A DNA stretch of 64,000 nucleotides from Rehmannia glutinosa (lineage: Eukaryota; Streptophyta; Magnoliopsida; Lamiales; Orobanchaceae): positions 343,438-407,437 of the forward strand of contig JABTTQ020001501.1 of NCBI GenBank assembly GCA_016081115.2, written 5' to 3'. The notes under the pieces were generated by a model that ran no database searches, was not told the origin of the DNA, and worked only from the letters and a program-made list of their open reading frames with translations. A program made the position numbers and the translations under genes. Positions 47,734 through 60,500 of the stretch are shown piece by piece (the stretch's first letter is position 1; every line of letters begins with the position of its first letter).

Positions 47734-48154
47734 TGTTCGCCTTTATTTTTCGCTTCACCGCAAAGCTGAACGGTGCAAGAATAGATAAGGTTAGCAAGTG
47801 CCATCCCACAGAGACTAATAAATTTATGTACTAAGTATTAAGGTTGTAATATTATTATTTTATTTAGATGATCGAAAGTTGATGTTTGGTTTATAAAACT
47901 AAAACAAGATTTTAGCATAAAAAGATAAAGTAAAGAGTTCGATTGAAAGATCGTGGATGAATGGATTCCGTGGTTATGATTTCGCTAATATCCTCTTGTT
48001 ATCCGATTAATCAAACCAAAGTTATTATTATTCTTCCCTATAAGACAATCCCAAAAGTATTTTACCCTCTCTCTCAAGACACAATAAAAACGCTGACAAT
48101 TATCTATGTTAAGATTCTACTCAACATAAGATAACCAACTCCCAAAAGCATAAA
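47734..48154 (-). repeat. 5' LTR of element G, inner part
   Basis: It matches 38186-38610 closely. Element E begins after cataaa at 48154; the equivalent sequence in the intact copy continues aagattatttatcc. Confidence 0.85.
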
Positions 48155-49639
48155 TGTAGGGTCCCAAAGGCGAGTAAGTGTTTAGAAGTAGGGGGTTGAA
48201 TAAACCTTACCAACTTTTAAATTTTAGTCCTTTTAAAATAATACGTAGTTAAATACACAAACTAATCTCCTCGAGGGACAATTGTTAGTTAACCAAATAG
48301 AAGTTAGCCACTCAACGACTGATTGAGTCGCCGTTGATGAATAACTCACCTATTTAGTCTAAACCTTAACTCGTCAGTTGAGATTTTCTCGCCGAAGACT
48401 TAACACCCTTGAATTTGGTTTAAGTTTGTTTTACCACTTGGTTTTAGCACTTTGTTAATTATCATTGAATGCAAATTATCGCCAGATATAAAGTAATATG
48501 CGAAGTAAATGCTGAAATGTAAATGACATAATAATTTTTATAGAGGTTCAAGATGGGGTAATTCTTTCTACTCATCTCTTCTCCAACTCCCTGGAGGAAT
48601 CCACTAAGTATTGATCGAGTACAAAGTGGTTATCACCCGTATACAAGTTTTGATCACACGCTTCTCATTCAACTCGCCTTCTTCATTGCATACGCTTGCT
48701 ATTTCACTACTTTGCTCAAGCTTCTTGGATTTGATCACAAAGCCCTCCAATAACTTGAGATCGGTTCGACTTTTAAACCTTTCTACAATCCTCCTTCGGG
48801 AATGTAGACCCTTTGATTCTTCAAAAGTTTCCTCTTCAATGCTTTGAAGTTGTCTTTCCTTCACAAACTTGGTGTTGATCGATTTCCTTCAAGTTTGGGC
48901 TTGAGGATTTGCTTGAATAACTTGAGAATATTTTGCGCTTATAGCTCAATGTTAGCTTGAATGTTCGTGGTTCAGGTAATGTTTTCTCAAAGTGATTCTC
49001 GCCTTTTTATATGAACTTCAAAAATCAAAACGCCTGGAAGAGATATTGATTTTTAAAAGTCACTTGTGTTCGCTGGCTTGTCTTGTTCCTCTTGATGTTG
49101 ACATTTCCTCGTATTAAATATCTGCGTACTTCCTGTGTTTTGACATAAGGTGCAAGCTTCCTATCGTTTATTCTTGCACGCTTGGGATCGAAAGTACTTT
49201 AAGACATGGCAAAGATGGAAGTGATTACTTGTTTGTGTAATATTCTCGACTTCTCGCGGCAACCTGATTCTTTTTTCAGCTTGTTGACTTGATCGCTTTT
49301 TCTGAAAGTGACTCGAGTCTTCCAATGATTGAAAGACCATCCCACTTCAACTTGAGACTCGCTATCTCTGAGTCGACTTAATCGACACTTTACACAAAAG
49401 ATCCAATTGATACTCCTTCACCGAAGTTCGACTTCTCCTTCTTCACATACTCAAATTGCCTCACAATGTGAGTCTTCATTTCTCCCTTTCAGCTTGACTT
49501 CTTGTATATCCAGCATAACACTTAACTCACCGCATTCTTTATCTATTACAATGCAAATTATAAGAAAATGGGTGCCAACTTTCTAGTCTAAGTTTAATAT
49601 GGCATTCATAAAAATCTAATTTAAACAAATTTCCCAACA
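48155..49639 (-). repeat. 3' LTR of element E
   Basis: As written it starts TGTAGGGTCCCAAAGG and ends TTTCCCAACA (1,485 bp), in the same family as the LTRs of A and B. A minus-strand TATA-like ATATAAAAAG lies near 49012-49003. The adjacent polypurine tract (CATCATCAAAGGAAAT on the minus strand) has lost part of its G run. Confidence 0.9.
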
Positions 49640-49889
49640 ATTTCCTTTGATGATGCCAAACTTAAAACATACATTCAAATGTAAATAGCAAAGATACATA
49701 CAGATAATGTAGAAACAGAGAATGTATGCGAGAATCGATCTTTTATTGATCATAACATTCTTGTTCGTTACACCACTGCTTACATAAAGTGTATCATAGA
49801 AATCATAGTTGTTCTCTATCTACGTAAGTATAGAAATTACACGCTTTTATTTATTGTATTAAGACTTACATACATGTGTATTTACACGC

Positions 49890-50108
49890 AAAAATACATG
49901 GGGCCGAACATCAACACTTCATCGCTTTTCACGCTTTCCTTCTTTTTCTTCTTCTCTTTTTCCCCTTCCGCTTCTCTTTCTTTTTTCTTCTTCACCGCTT
50001 TCTTTTTCTCATAAGCTCTTCTCGGGCAGCCTTCATCTTTTCTTTTCCTTTCTTGTCTCTCTTCCCACGATGAGTTTGTTTTATATTTTCTTTCTTCGAT
50101 TCTCTTTA
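49890..50108 (-). pseudogene. C-terminal end of the accessory gene of E
   Basis: The minus strand encodes a Lys/Glu/Arg-rich tract equivalent to 29255-29400 of A (for example a KKKKREAEGEKEKK-type run). It is separated from the rest of the gene by element F. Relative to A, about 600 bases (A 28650-29255) are absent between this piece and 57592. Confidence 0.65.
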
Positions 50109-50372
50109 CATATTCATCTCTATATTCAAAAAGTGGATCATCTTGAAAACACTTGATTGCGTGAATCTATCGGGATAATGAAAACGGTTGGCATGAACAT
50201 TCCACCGCCATGATCACATTGTGAAAATACGCTTGCTTGATTGATAGTGAAACCAAATTGACGAATGAGCTCGCTGTAGTTTTGCGCTTGTTTGCATTGC
50301 TTTTGTATCGTATTTTTCATTTTAGAGTTGTAATTGCTTGAGGACAAGCAATATTCTAAGTTTGGGGGTATT
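50109..50372 (+). repeat. Extra copy of F's internal 3' tail, upstream of its first LTR
   Basis: This stretch matches 55787-56046, the internal tail and polypurine tract before F's 3' LTR, and ends in the tract AAGTTTGGGGGTA (50358-50370). An internal tail in front of a 5' LTR is not expected in a normal single insertion. It implies a former tandem (internal-LTR-internal-LTR) arrangement. Confidence 0.8.
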
Positions 50373-51911
50373 TGTTCACTGGTTTTATACCATTGATTTA
50401 AAGCTTCCGATACAGAGTTTTTTAGGTTGTTTTTGAGTATTTTGAGTCGCTTTTTGTTATATCTCATAGTCAGCATTAATTTCCATTGTTTCGAGTCATT
50501 TGAGGGGTCAAGCCATGTTGAGAGCCAATTATATTGAGTTTATAGTCATATTAATGAATCGTATCAAAAGAAGTGTAAACAATCAAACAACGAGATTGAT
50601 TTGAAGAAACGCCCAAATGCGCCTCGAAATTTCCATCATCGGGCAGGTGGGAGCCAGATTTTGGTCATAACTCTCTACAAAATTGATATTGAGGTGATTC
50701 ATGGCTATGGAAATCTAAGAGATAGAGCTACAACTTAGATGAAGGGCTAAAACAAATTCGGACATTTGATAGGCGAAAAAGCGATGGGGGCTGCAATGTT
50801 GTTGTCACCTGGCCTAGCACTGCGCGACTGTGCCAAACACTCCAAAATTCACGCTACGCCGCAAGCCCAACGCCCGGCGCCGCAGCGCTCGGCGGCATTT
50901 TTGTGCGAAATTGCCGGGTGCCATAGCGCCTACCGATTAGGCCATAGAATTCCGGGCGAAATTTCTATGTTCACCTACCCCTTTCGACTTTTGTGGACTA
51001 TAAATAAGCTTTCGGTGCTTGAAATGGGCATCTGGGACCATTTGGAAGACAAAGCAAAACAACAAGAAGACAAGGGAGAAGAATAGAAACATCTGGTACA
51101 AGCTTGGAGAAGAAGACGCTCTTATCATCTAAAAAGAGAAGATCTCTCAACTCTTGCTCTTATTTTGTTACTTTCTCCATATTTTGTAAGATGTATTGTT
51201 GTATTCTATGGATTCATTTTCTTCAATTATGAGCTAAACTCTATAATTCTAGAGGATTGATGTAATCTATGCTTGAACTTATGTTTTTGAGATTGTGGTT
51301 TGTCAATCTAGATCTATCAATTTATTTGTGCTATTTCGATCTATCGCTTCTAAATTACTTGATCAATAATTTAGATTGTTTGGTGTATTTGATTTGACAC
51401 TTGGAGAGAGGTAATTGAATACATGACTTTGGAATAAAGATAACCTAGATTTCATAATTCGAGAGATTTGTGAATCCTTTGAAGTCATTTATCAAGATTC
51501 ATAGCTTTTATCGAGATTTTGATTGGTGATTTTTATAGAGATATGATTTCCCAATTGAATCTAAAATCATCGCACTTGAGAAAGGGAATGATTATTGTAG
51601 AAATCTCGACTTATAAATTGATAATTGATGATTGATAAACCATATTGATAAATAAAGGATAACTAGATTCATCATACCTCTAGAATTCATTTAATCATTT
51701 CGATAAACTCATTGATATTTTTCATATTCTCGATTTATTTTTTGGTATTTTTAGTATAATCAACTCCTTCAAATATTGAATATCTAAATAAAGTTAGACT
51801 ATTATATTATAGTACTTAGCAATAATTCGATAATTATTCCCTGTGGATTCGACAACCTTACTTCTCTATATTAAAACTCGACATCGTAGACTTGTTAGAA
51901 AATTCTCTAAA
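50373..51911 (+). repeat. 5' LTR of gypsy element F
   Basis: It starts TGTTCACTGGTTTTATACC and ends near GTTAGAAAATTCTCTAAAA. It matches 56047-57581 along its length. CTATAAATAAGC at 50999-51010 is a TATA box, preceded by a GC-rich block (50780-50960) in otherwise AT-rich DNA. Confidence 0.87.
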
Positions 51912-51913
51912 AG

Positions 51914-51936
51914 TTTTCGCGCCGCTTGCCGGGAAT
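51914..51936 (+). promoter_or_regulatory. Primer-binding site of element F
   Basis: TTTCGCGCCGCTTGCCGGGA follows the LTR and corresponds to TTTTGGCGCCGTTGCCGGGGA, the Asp-tRNA-type site of Athila elements, with small changes. Confidence 0.8.
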
Positions 51937-52079
51937 AATTCATCTTATTTGCGCTAATATTATTACTTAGTAGTTTTACTTTAATTTAGATTGGTTTTTT
52001 TGTTACAATAGGGTCATTTTTTGTTTTCTTGTTGATGCGAAAAATAAAAGTGCTAATTTAATCTTATTTGATCCAAATT

Positions 52080-53225
52080 GAAAAGTTAACGCTCGAAAGA
52101 TTGTGAGCCGCACGAAGAATCGAATTTATAAAATGGCAGAATTGGCGATGATGAAGAACGATACCTATTGTTGCACCACCGAAAGGGCCATTCGACTATT
52201 TTCGATCAACCACAAATCAAAACTATTCGGCATTGTTCGCCAACCTATCAATGCTAATAATTTTGAATTGAAACCGCCCTAATAAACACGGTGCAACAAA
52301 ATCGGGGGGGTAAAAGGCCAGACCCAATGCTCATTTGGCTATTTTTCTTGAGATATGTGACACTATCAAAATGAATGGGTTCCCGACTTAAGCTATTCTA
52401 TTGAGGTTATTTCCGTTTTCACTTCGAGATAAAGCTAGACAATGGCTTCAAACCTTTCCACCGGGAAGATCACTACCGGAATGATCTCACCAAAAATTCA
52501 TGGCAAAATTCTTTCCACCTAGTAAGACACTTCAACCGAAAAGTGAGATTGCTCAATTTCATCAACTCGACTTGAGCCACTTACTAAGCTTGGGAGCGAT
52601 TCAAAGAATTATTGAGGAGGTGTCCACAACACGGGTACGCAGATTGGCAAAAGGTTCAATATTTCTACAATGGTATGAATGGACATTCAAGAACTATTAT
52701 AGATGTTGCAGCTGGGAGGTACATTGATGGCTAAAACCCAAGTGAAGCCATGCTTTTACCGAAGAAATGGTCTGCCAATAGTTATCAATGGCGCCTCAAA
52801 GATCTACGCCAAGAAAAGTCACGGTGTTCTTCAACTTGATACTATGTCCGCATTGCCTTCAAATTCTCCGCCTTTGTCAAAGCAAATTGCTACACTAAGT
52901 CCAGGTGGAAAACAACAATCGGAGGCAGTCATGGAGATAAGTCAAGAAATTGTGAATCCCGAGACGGAACAAGCGAATTATGGAATAATCGGGGTTTCAA
53001 CAATAGAGGGAATCAATTGCGATGCATTATCATCCGACTTCGCGAATCATGAAAACTTCTCGTATAGCAATACGAGAAATGTTGCAAAACCGCCCCGGAT
53101 TTCAAACCAAGCAAGTACGAGTACACACGTGGGAGAACAAAATCCGCTTTTGAAGAATTACTTAGTTCATTCTCGTAGAAATACGAAAGCGATGAACGCC
53201 GACCGATTCTAACACGGACAAGCTC
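52080..53225 (+). pseudogene. gag of element F
   Basis: Plus-strand blocks of Athila/Tat gag are visible: AHLAIFLEICDTIKMNG near 52331-52380; FPFSLRDKARQWLQTFPP near 52410-52462; AKFFPPSKTLQPKSEIAQF in the frame from 52500; and VQYFYNGMNGHSRTIIDVAA near 52654-52715. The region after this (52740-53220) is the weakly conserved linker, with an open frame at 52703-53212. Frameshifts occur between blocks. Confidence 0.85.
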
Positions 53226-53439
53226 ACTGAGAGTTACAACAATAAGGTCACATCAACTCCCTTGGTGACACAAGTAGGCGGCTTAGAACAACAATGAATT
53301 CATCAGCAGAGAGGAAATTTCCGAGTGATACAGAGGTTAATCAAGGGAGCATTGCAATGCAATTTATGTAAGATCTGAGGTAGAAATTCACCAGACCAAC
53401 AATCGCCCATTTATGTGAAACCAGTGAATCCAAGAAAAT

Positions 53440-53870
53440 GAAGTTGAGGAATTTGCGATCGCCTACTTGGATGCAGGAATGTAGTGCAATAGTCCGCAGT
53501 AAACTACCTTTAAAAATGAAGGATCCGTGGAGTTTCACTATTCCTTCGTACTATCGAGGAGTTTTGAGAAACCACTTTGTGATCTTGGGTCCAGCAGGAA
53601 TCTTTATATCTCTTTCTCGATGTGATGAAGTTTCGGGGCCGTGGAGGCGAAGCCGCCTAATATCACTTTGCAGCTTTGTTGATCGATCCATCGCCATCCG
53701 TGGGGAATCATTGAAGATGTATTGGTAAAAATTAATAAATTTGTTTTTCCCGGATTTTGTGTTGTCGATGCGAATGAGACAAGAAAATACCTATCATCTT
53801 CGGGGCTTACTCATTTTTTAGCCACATCACGAGCTTTAATCGATGTAGAAACTGGGAGCTAATCATGGGT
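53440..53870 (+). pseudogene. Aspartic protease of element F
   Basis: The blocks DPWSFTIP near 53522-53545, CDLG near 53580, VEDVLVKINKFVFP-type near 53710-53755 and VVDAN-type near 53762-53777 match Athila/Tat protease. The G-R-P-F-L type end (53800-53860) is degraded. The continuation into RT is absent. Confidence 0.8.
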
Positions 53871-54110
53871 AAATCAGAGAAAGTTGTATTCACTATTCAT
53901 CCAACCAATATGCTAAAATTTCAAATTAAATGATGGTAAGCATTTGGGAATATAGTCAAGACATTGAGGTCGGGAGTTTCTAAGGGCAATGTGGATAATA
54001 TGCCTATCGAGCTCCAACTTGAGGAGAATCGGCGACAAAGTCCGGGCCAAGATCAGAACTTAGCGCTTTTTGGGAGGGGCAACCAAGCCCTTTTATCGCT
54101 TTCTTAGTTT
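53871..54110 (+). other. Deletion junction region of F
   Basis: After the protease end the sequence passes within about 200 bases to AGCGCTTTTTGGGAGGGGCA (54063-54082), the landmark found after integrase in complete relatives. RT, RNase H and integrase are therefore missing. Confidence 0.7.
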
Positions 54111-56046
54111 TAATTTAGTTTAGTAGTTGTTTTTGTTTTTTTCTAAGTTTTTGCATTATTAGTAGTAAGTCAGATCACATTTCACTCCTCTTATTTGTGC
54201 AAATCCACATATCTCACTCCATCATCACAACGGAGCACTTTAACACCACACACACCATCTTTATCTCATTCACTCATTATTTGGTAAGTTTGTAACTTCC
54301 AAATCCCACCCCATGGTTTTCCCCATCTTGTGATTTTTGGTGTGATCGGGATTGTAGTAGTAGTGGGATGATCGTTGTTGATGTATGGATTTCGGGATTC
54401 GCTGATCATGCTGTGATTTCAGGTTTCGTGTTGTATTTTGGGATCAATTGAGTTATCCATTGCATTTACTATATTTGCCCAAATTCATGCATATGAGGTG
54501 TCTTGATGAAATGCCCCAATGACAGTTTCACATTGTTTTGCTATTTTGATCTTCATGCTTATCTTTTCGACAGTAGGGCACTATATTTTTTTACTGGGCA
54601 TTGCATTATGTATGTGCCGTGATTTTCGATTTCTCCCATAACCGAAGTTCCTTGGTTCCACGAGTTTTGTTTTTCTTGTCTACCTTGCTAGGTTGCAAAG
54701 ATGCGAAGCCGTGCGGCCCGGCCGGGCGCGGCGGGAAAGAACAAGGCCACAACTCGGAGCATACAACACCCACTGGCTTGTGCGCCAGATGATTTTGAGC
54801 TTATGCGAGACACCTCATACACGAGTAGATCATATGACTTAAGGAGTCTTCGCTTCCTGGCTTACCACGAAAGTCCTTTTTCCCACCTCTCCATGGGGAC
54901 AATGTCGCTTTTAAGTTTGGGGGTGCAACTTATTTTTATTCATCGAGTCGGGTATTCAAGAAAAATGAAAAAAAGAGTCTCCAGAGTTGAGTTGGGCATT
55001 TGTTAAATCGTGAAACCGCATGACCAAGTGAATTTGTTGAATATGAGTTGAACTGGCCAAAAGAGTATGTGTTTGAACTGTGATTTAATCTTTCTTTCCA
55101 TTAATTCCATCCATGTGCTTAACTCTCGATTTATTCGGGGTGATTTATGCACCGAGTGGTTCCTTTATGATCCTACCGATGCTAACTTGTCCGACCACTA
55201 GTCGAGGCGAAACCAGCGGCGAATCATGAGGCGATTTGATTTAGGCCTATCTTTGAAAAGTTAGAGCCTAAAATGCCTACCTTTGTATTATATTTTCCTA
55301 GTGTCCCCATCGAGCCTTATAAATGCTTTTCGCAACCAATCAAATACCCAGAGCCTAAATGTGAAAATCCTAATTACCCATCACTCATACGTACACACAT
55401 AATATAGAAAAATATTGAAGGTCGAGGAGGGATGATGAGAAGGGTATGGTTAATTGAATGAAGTTGCCCGAGAAAAGAAAAGATGAAACCCCATGTACTA
55501 AAAGAATAAGTTTGGGGTTCCGAAAAAAATGAAAAAAATCAACGGATTGAAAGTTCATAAACATGGGAATTCAAAAAAAAAAAAAAAAAGTGAAGGTAGT
55601 GCCTATTGATAATTTGAAGTGTTAATTGTGTGTTCGGGTGATTTGAGCCACTTATTCCTATATTGTCCTACCTACCCTAAGCCCACATTACAAGCTTTAA
55701 AAGTCCTATTGATCCTTGTGTTACATTAGCCTACATTAGTGGAGATTAGTGTGAAAGACAAGCCTATGGAGTCTGTAAGCATCTCATCTATATATTCAAA
55801 AAGTGGATCATCTTGAAAACACTTGATTGCGTGAATCTATCCTGGATAATGAAAACGGGGTCAGTATGAACATTCCACCGTCATGATCACATTGTGAAAA
55901 TACGCGCTTGATTGATAGTGAAACGAAATTTGACGAATGAGTTTGGTTGTGAAGTTTTGCGCTTGTTTGTATTGTTTTGTATCGTATTTTTCATTTTAGA
56001 GTTGTAATTGCTTGAGGACAAGCAATATTCTAAGTTTGGGGGTATT
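54111..56046 (+). other. 3' region of element F, mostly non-coding
   Basis: A short frame at 54701-55006 begins MRSRAARPGAAGKNKATT and may be the N-terminus of a lost ORF-1-like gene. Otherwise no gene is seen. Polypurine-like strings (aagtttggggg) occur near 54913, 55508 and 56031. A poly-A run lies at 55571-55588. Confidence 0.6.
56031..56046 (+). promoter_or_regulatory. Polypurine tract of element F
   Basis: TAAGTTTGGGGGTATT precedes the 3' LTR start TGTTCACTTGG. Confidence 0.8.
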
Positions 56047-57581
56047 TGTTCACTTGGTTTTATACCATTGATTTAGCCTCCGATACTAGAGTTTTGTGTT
56101 GTTTTTGAGTATTTTGAGTCGTTTTTGTTATATCTCATAAAGTTGCATTAATTTCCATTGTTTCGAGTCATTTGAGGGTCAAGCCATGTTGAGAGCCAAT
56201 TATATTGAGTTTATAGTCATATTAATGAATCGTATCAAAAGAAGTGTAAACGATCAAACAACGAGATTGATTTGAAGAAACGCTCCAAATGCGCTCTCAA
56301 ATTTCCATCATCGGGCAAGTGGTTTCGATTTTGGTCATAACTCTCTACAAAATTGATATTGAGGTGATTCAAGTGGCTATGGAAAACTAAGAGATAGAGC
56401 TACAACTTTGATGAAGGGCCCAAAACAAATTCGACATTTGATAGGCGAACAAGGGCGGGCGCTGCAGCTGGCCAACTGCGCTGCAGTTGCCCGTGACAGG
56501 CCAAAACACTCCAAAATTCACGCTGGCGTGCAGATCAACGCCAGCTGCAGCGCCCGGGCGGCATTTTTGTGAAATTGTTGGCGCCAAGAACAGCCTTGTT
56601 ACCGAGCACGAGCTCGGGCGAAATTTCTATGTTCACCTACCTCTTTTCGACTTTTTGGGACTATAAATAAGCTGGGGCTTGAAATGGGCATCTCGACCAT
56701 TTGGAAGACAACAAAACAACAAGAAGACAAGGGAGAAGAATAGAAACATCTTGGTACAAGCTTGGAGAAGATTAAGATTCATGCTCTATCATCTAGAAAT
56801 AGAGAAGATCTTCAACTCTTGCTATTATTTTGTTACTTTCTCCATATTTTGTAAGATGTATTGTTGTATTCTTATGGATTCATTTTCTTCATTATGAGCT
56901 AAACTCTATAATTCTAGAGGATTGATGTAATCTATGCTTGAACTTATGTTTTGAGATTGTGGTTTGTCAATCTAGATCTATCAATTTATTTGTGTTATTT
57001 GATCTATTGCTTCTAAATTACTTGATCAATAATTTAGATTGTTTGGTGTATTTGATTTGACACTTGAGAGAGGTAATGAATACATGACCTGGAATAGCAT
57101 AAACCTTGTAGGATTTCATAGAATTGAGAGATTTGTGAATCCTTTTGAAGTCATTTATCAAGATTCATAGTTTTTATTGAGATTTTGATTGGTGATTTTT
57201 ATGAGATATCGATTTCCCCAATTGAATCTAAAATCATCGCACTTGAGAAAGTGGAATGATTATTGTAGAAATCTTCGGACTTATAAATTGATAATTGATG
57301 ATTGATAAACCATATTGATAACATAAAGGATAACTAGATTCATCATACTCTAGAATTCATTTAATCATTCGATAAACTCATTGATATTTTTCATATTCTT
57401 GATTTATTTTTGGTATTTTTAAGATAATCAACTCCTTCAAATATCGAATATCTAAATAAAGTTAGACTATTATATTATAGTACTTAGCAATAATTCGATA
57501 ATTATTCCCTCAGATTCGACAACCTTACTTTCTATATTAAAACTTGACACCGTGACTTGCGGTTAGAAAATTCTCTTAACA
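56047..57581 (+). repeat. 3' LTR of element F
   Basis: It starts TGTTCACTTGGTTTTATACC and ends TTCTCTTAACA (1,535 bp). CTATAAATAAGC is at 56661-56672, with a GC-rich block at 56450-56620 upstream. Confidence 0.87.
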
Positions 57582-57591
57582 ATGACCCTTT

Positions 57592-60500
57592 CAACGTTTT
57601 AGTATTCCTCTTCCCTTTTGCATCATCAAAGAGAGAGAAACCCTTGGGAACATGCCGCCAGCATGAAATCTAAGGCCGATAGTTGAGTTCTCGGCTGATT
57701 CTCCAAGGAGTATGTCGTCCGAAATTCTTCGAAAGCGACTTTTGATTTGGTCTGTCAACAACTTCATTTCGCCATGTTAGGCTGAATTTTTCAATCATAT
57801 TCTCCTCTACGCGCAGTAGTTCTTTTCGATGAAATTCAGCTAGCCCATTTCAAAGGGTATGAGAGGCATGCATCCTGCTAATATTTTCTTGCATCCTCTT
57901 CTTCATATCAAGATTATCGCCCTCCAGATCAACATTTTATTATACAATGCTTTGAAGTACCTGACTTGTTCCACACGCATTATTTGGCCGATGTTGCCAC
58001 CATTCCTCGATCCTCGACTATGATTCCACGCAGATCGCACAAGATTAGCATATTCGTTATCCGCCCGCATATCCGATGAGGCCCGGTGCCTTTCCATCTT
58101 TTTCTATTTCGCAAAAATCGCCTTGAAGACTTCTCAAACCTCGCTGTTACCTCCCTCACCGGGCGCGCCAGAACATCAAAATCAAAGTTTGTTGTGACGA
58201 TGGTATCTGTGGGAATGACCGACGTTTATGAAAACGTCTTTGATCTCTAGTTGATTCTTCATCAAGATCGTGCAGCTTTAGTGAGTAGCGGGAACGCTTG
58301 TTCAAACGCATCATCACTTTACATGGGGAATATGTTCAATAATGACTTATGGCCCGTGATGTGCCCTGGTTGAGTCTAATCGCTAGTAGGGCTGGGAGCC
58401 TACGCAGCTTGATCCGTGATTCGCCGGGTTGTGGTATGGACTCACTGGCCGAGCTCGCTGCCTCAACGCCCTTCTGCCGGTCTCGCCCGGTTTTTCCATT
58501 GAAGCATCCTTTCCTCGCCTACGTGCACGAGCGCCATCTAAGATGATGAGATTTCTTATGGCTCATCATCGAAAGTGTGAATGTTTGACGAGTAGTCTGA
58601 GATCCGGACTTATCGCGTTTGGGAGAACTTCCTCACCGAAGCCCTTTGATTCGCAAATGGGATGACTCACCATCCTCACCTTCGATCCCGTAGCGTTACA
58701 TCGTGGTTATCCTGGGAATCATGAAGTTGCACTTATCTCCTTCTCGTATGCATCAATGATAACACGGCGGATGTTCTCGTTTCGCCTTCTTACCCTGGGA
58801 AGTCTCAACCTCTTTAGCCTTTCAGTACCTCCCGCAGCCTCAATCGGCAGCAAGGTGCTCGGGACATTCCCGCCGATGCATTCGCCTTAGTGGTCTTTAC
58901 TGCGCATCCACGCAGTCTCAACCCGTGATTGCACTTTCATTGCCCAGCAGTGTTAACTCCAGGGCAAATCCATCATGTGCCTCGATCGCATCGCAGACGG
59001 CCCAGCAGCGTACAGGCTTGAACTTCAACAGATGGGCCTCAATCGCCCGAGCTTCACAAGGACAACCTCAGAGCTTCGATTGTTTTTCCTTTTCCACTTC
59101 GCCTCCTAGATTTATTGTGGAGTCATCTCGCAGCAACCTCCGACCTAGCTGCGCTGAGGAGTTTTCACCGGCACACCACCGAGTGACTTGATCGGGGTCA
59201 CTCTTCTCCGAACTCCTACTGCTTCTTTGAGTGTTCAGGCCATCAGCGGTGGTAAGACACTTTCAACAGGCCGCTCGACGGGGTCCCAAGTTCCCGCCAT
59301 CGCCAGTCCCTTGACCCATCCTCCGAGTGAGTCGTTGGTGCAAAGAATGATAAAGGGCACCGCTTCTACCACTCCCATGGATTTCGATCTCCACCGGGAT
59401 TGGGAAGACTCTCCTGGTCCTTCCATCACCGTTGCTCATGCATCATCCTCGATTCCCTGCATATTTGCCGCATTTCCAATTTTTCTTCAGACGTTATTGG
59501 TCGTGTCTTCATCACTTCCCTCGAAAAGATTGAAGTGAAAGTGGAGTTGATCGCCTGTTCCAGCGAAAGGACAGATATCGCCTTCTCACAAGCTTCACTT
59601 CCTCTACCAACCTCTCCTTCTCCTTTTCCTGAATATATTCAGATATCCAAGCAGCTTTCCATCAAGTGCTTGACCACCGTGGTCAACCCAAGGAAACTCA
59701 TCGCTTCTTTCTTTCTTCTTCAATGAATTCGTTCTTGAACTGCTCCTCGAGCGATCACCTTCCACTTCCTCCATTCTCATGTGACGATTTTCGATGTTTG
59801 GATATGGTGGAGATAATGATCACATCATCATCATCATCTTCCCCGATGTACTTCTTTTTCAGAATGGAGGTAGCAAAGCTTGTCGCTTCACCCACAAAGA
59901 AGTCATTCTCCCTGCCGCAGCTGGGACACTCCCTCGCTGGGTCAGAGATTCAACTGCCTTTTAGCGCTTCTTGTTCTCAAATTGCCCTATCCATAAACTG
60001 GTTTGACTTGCTCGCCGACGGCTCAACAGACTTGGTTGCTTCATCCATTATTTCCTGAGACTCTACTTCTCAAGTCCTCAAAGAATTGCTCCACCGAGTG
60101 GCATACTCAAATGCTTTCTCAAGCTCAACGCTTGTAAAGTCTTCTTGGTCCTTACCTGTGGGAACTCGTCTTGACATACGCTTTCCTCGTAGTCCTGGCA
60201 AATGGGGGCCTACTTTCTTTTTTTGAGGAGCTCGCTTGTCATTACTCTTCTTCTTCGACAACCGAGAAGGTATTTGGGTTCCTTTTCCATCATGGGCCGC
60301 AGGGCAGAGAGACACGGCTGGGCAGTGACTTTACCAGGCGATGCAATTATTTTCTTTTTTTTCTGGGCAAATGCCTTCTTCCAACCGCATGGGCAACTTT
60401 CTTTCTTGAGGCGATGAACAAAGCTTATTTCCTGGGTCGCTTGATTCCCTCACCGTGTCTCGCTTCTTCGACATAAGCTTCTTCTCTCGAGCTCCCGAGA

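Larger units (their letters stand above)
38186..48154 (-). mobile_element. Ty3/gypsy (Athila/Tat-like) element G, visible part
   Basis: On the minus strand, the visible parts are the inner end of the 5' LTR (48154-47734), primer site, gag, protease, an abrupt switch to non-coding DNA, an Athila ORF-1-like gene, a long non-coding 3' region (interrupted by solo LTR D) with polypurine tract, and the 3' LTR (39610-38186). The remainder of the 5' LTR is displaced beyond the window by element E. No RT, RNase H or integrase motif was found between protease and the ORF-1-like gene. G interrupts B's 5' LTR. Confidence 0.82.

Noticed and set aside
53871..56046. Hidden RT or integrase in F
   Set aside because: I looked for YVDD/YIDD-type, DETF-type and DDE-type blocks on both strands and found none between the protease and the 3' LTR.
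59822..59845. Cat-repeat microsatellite
   Set aside because: It is a short run coding for acidic residues inside the accessory gene of E, too short to treat as a separate feature.
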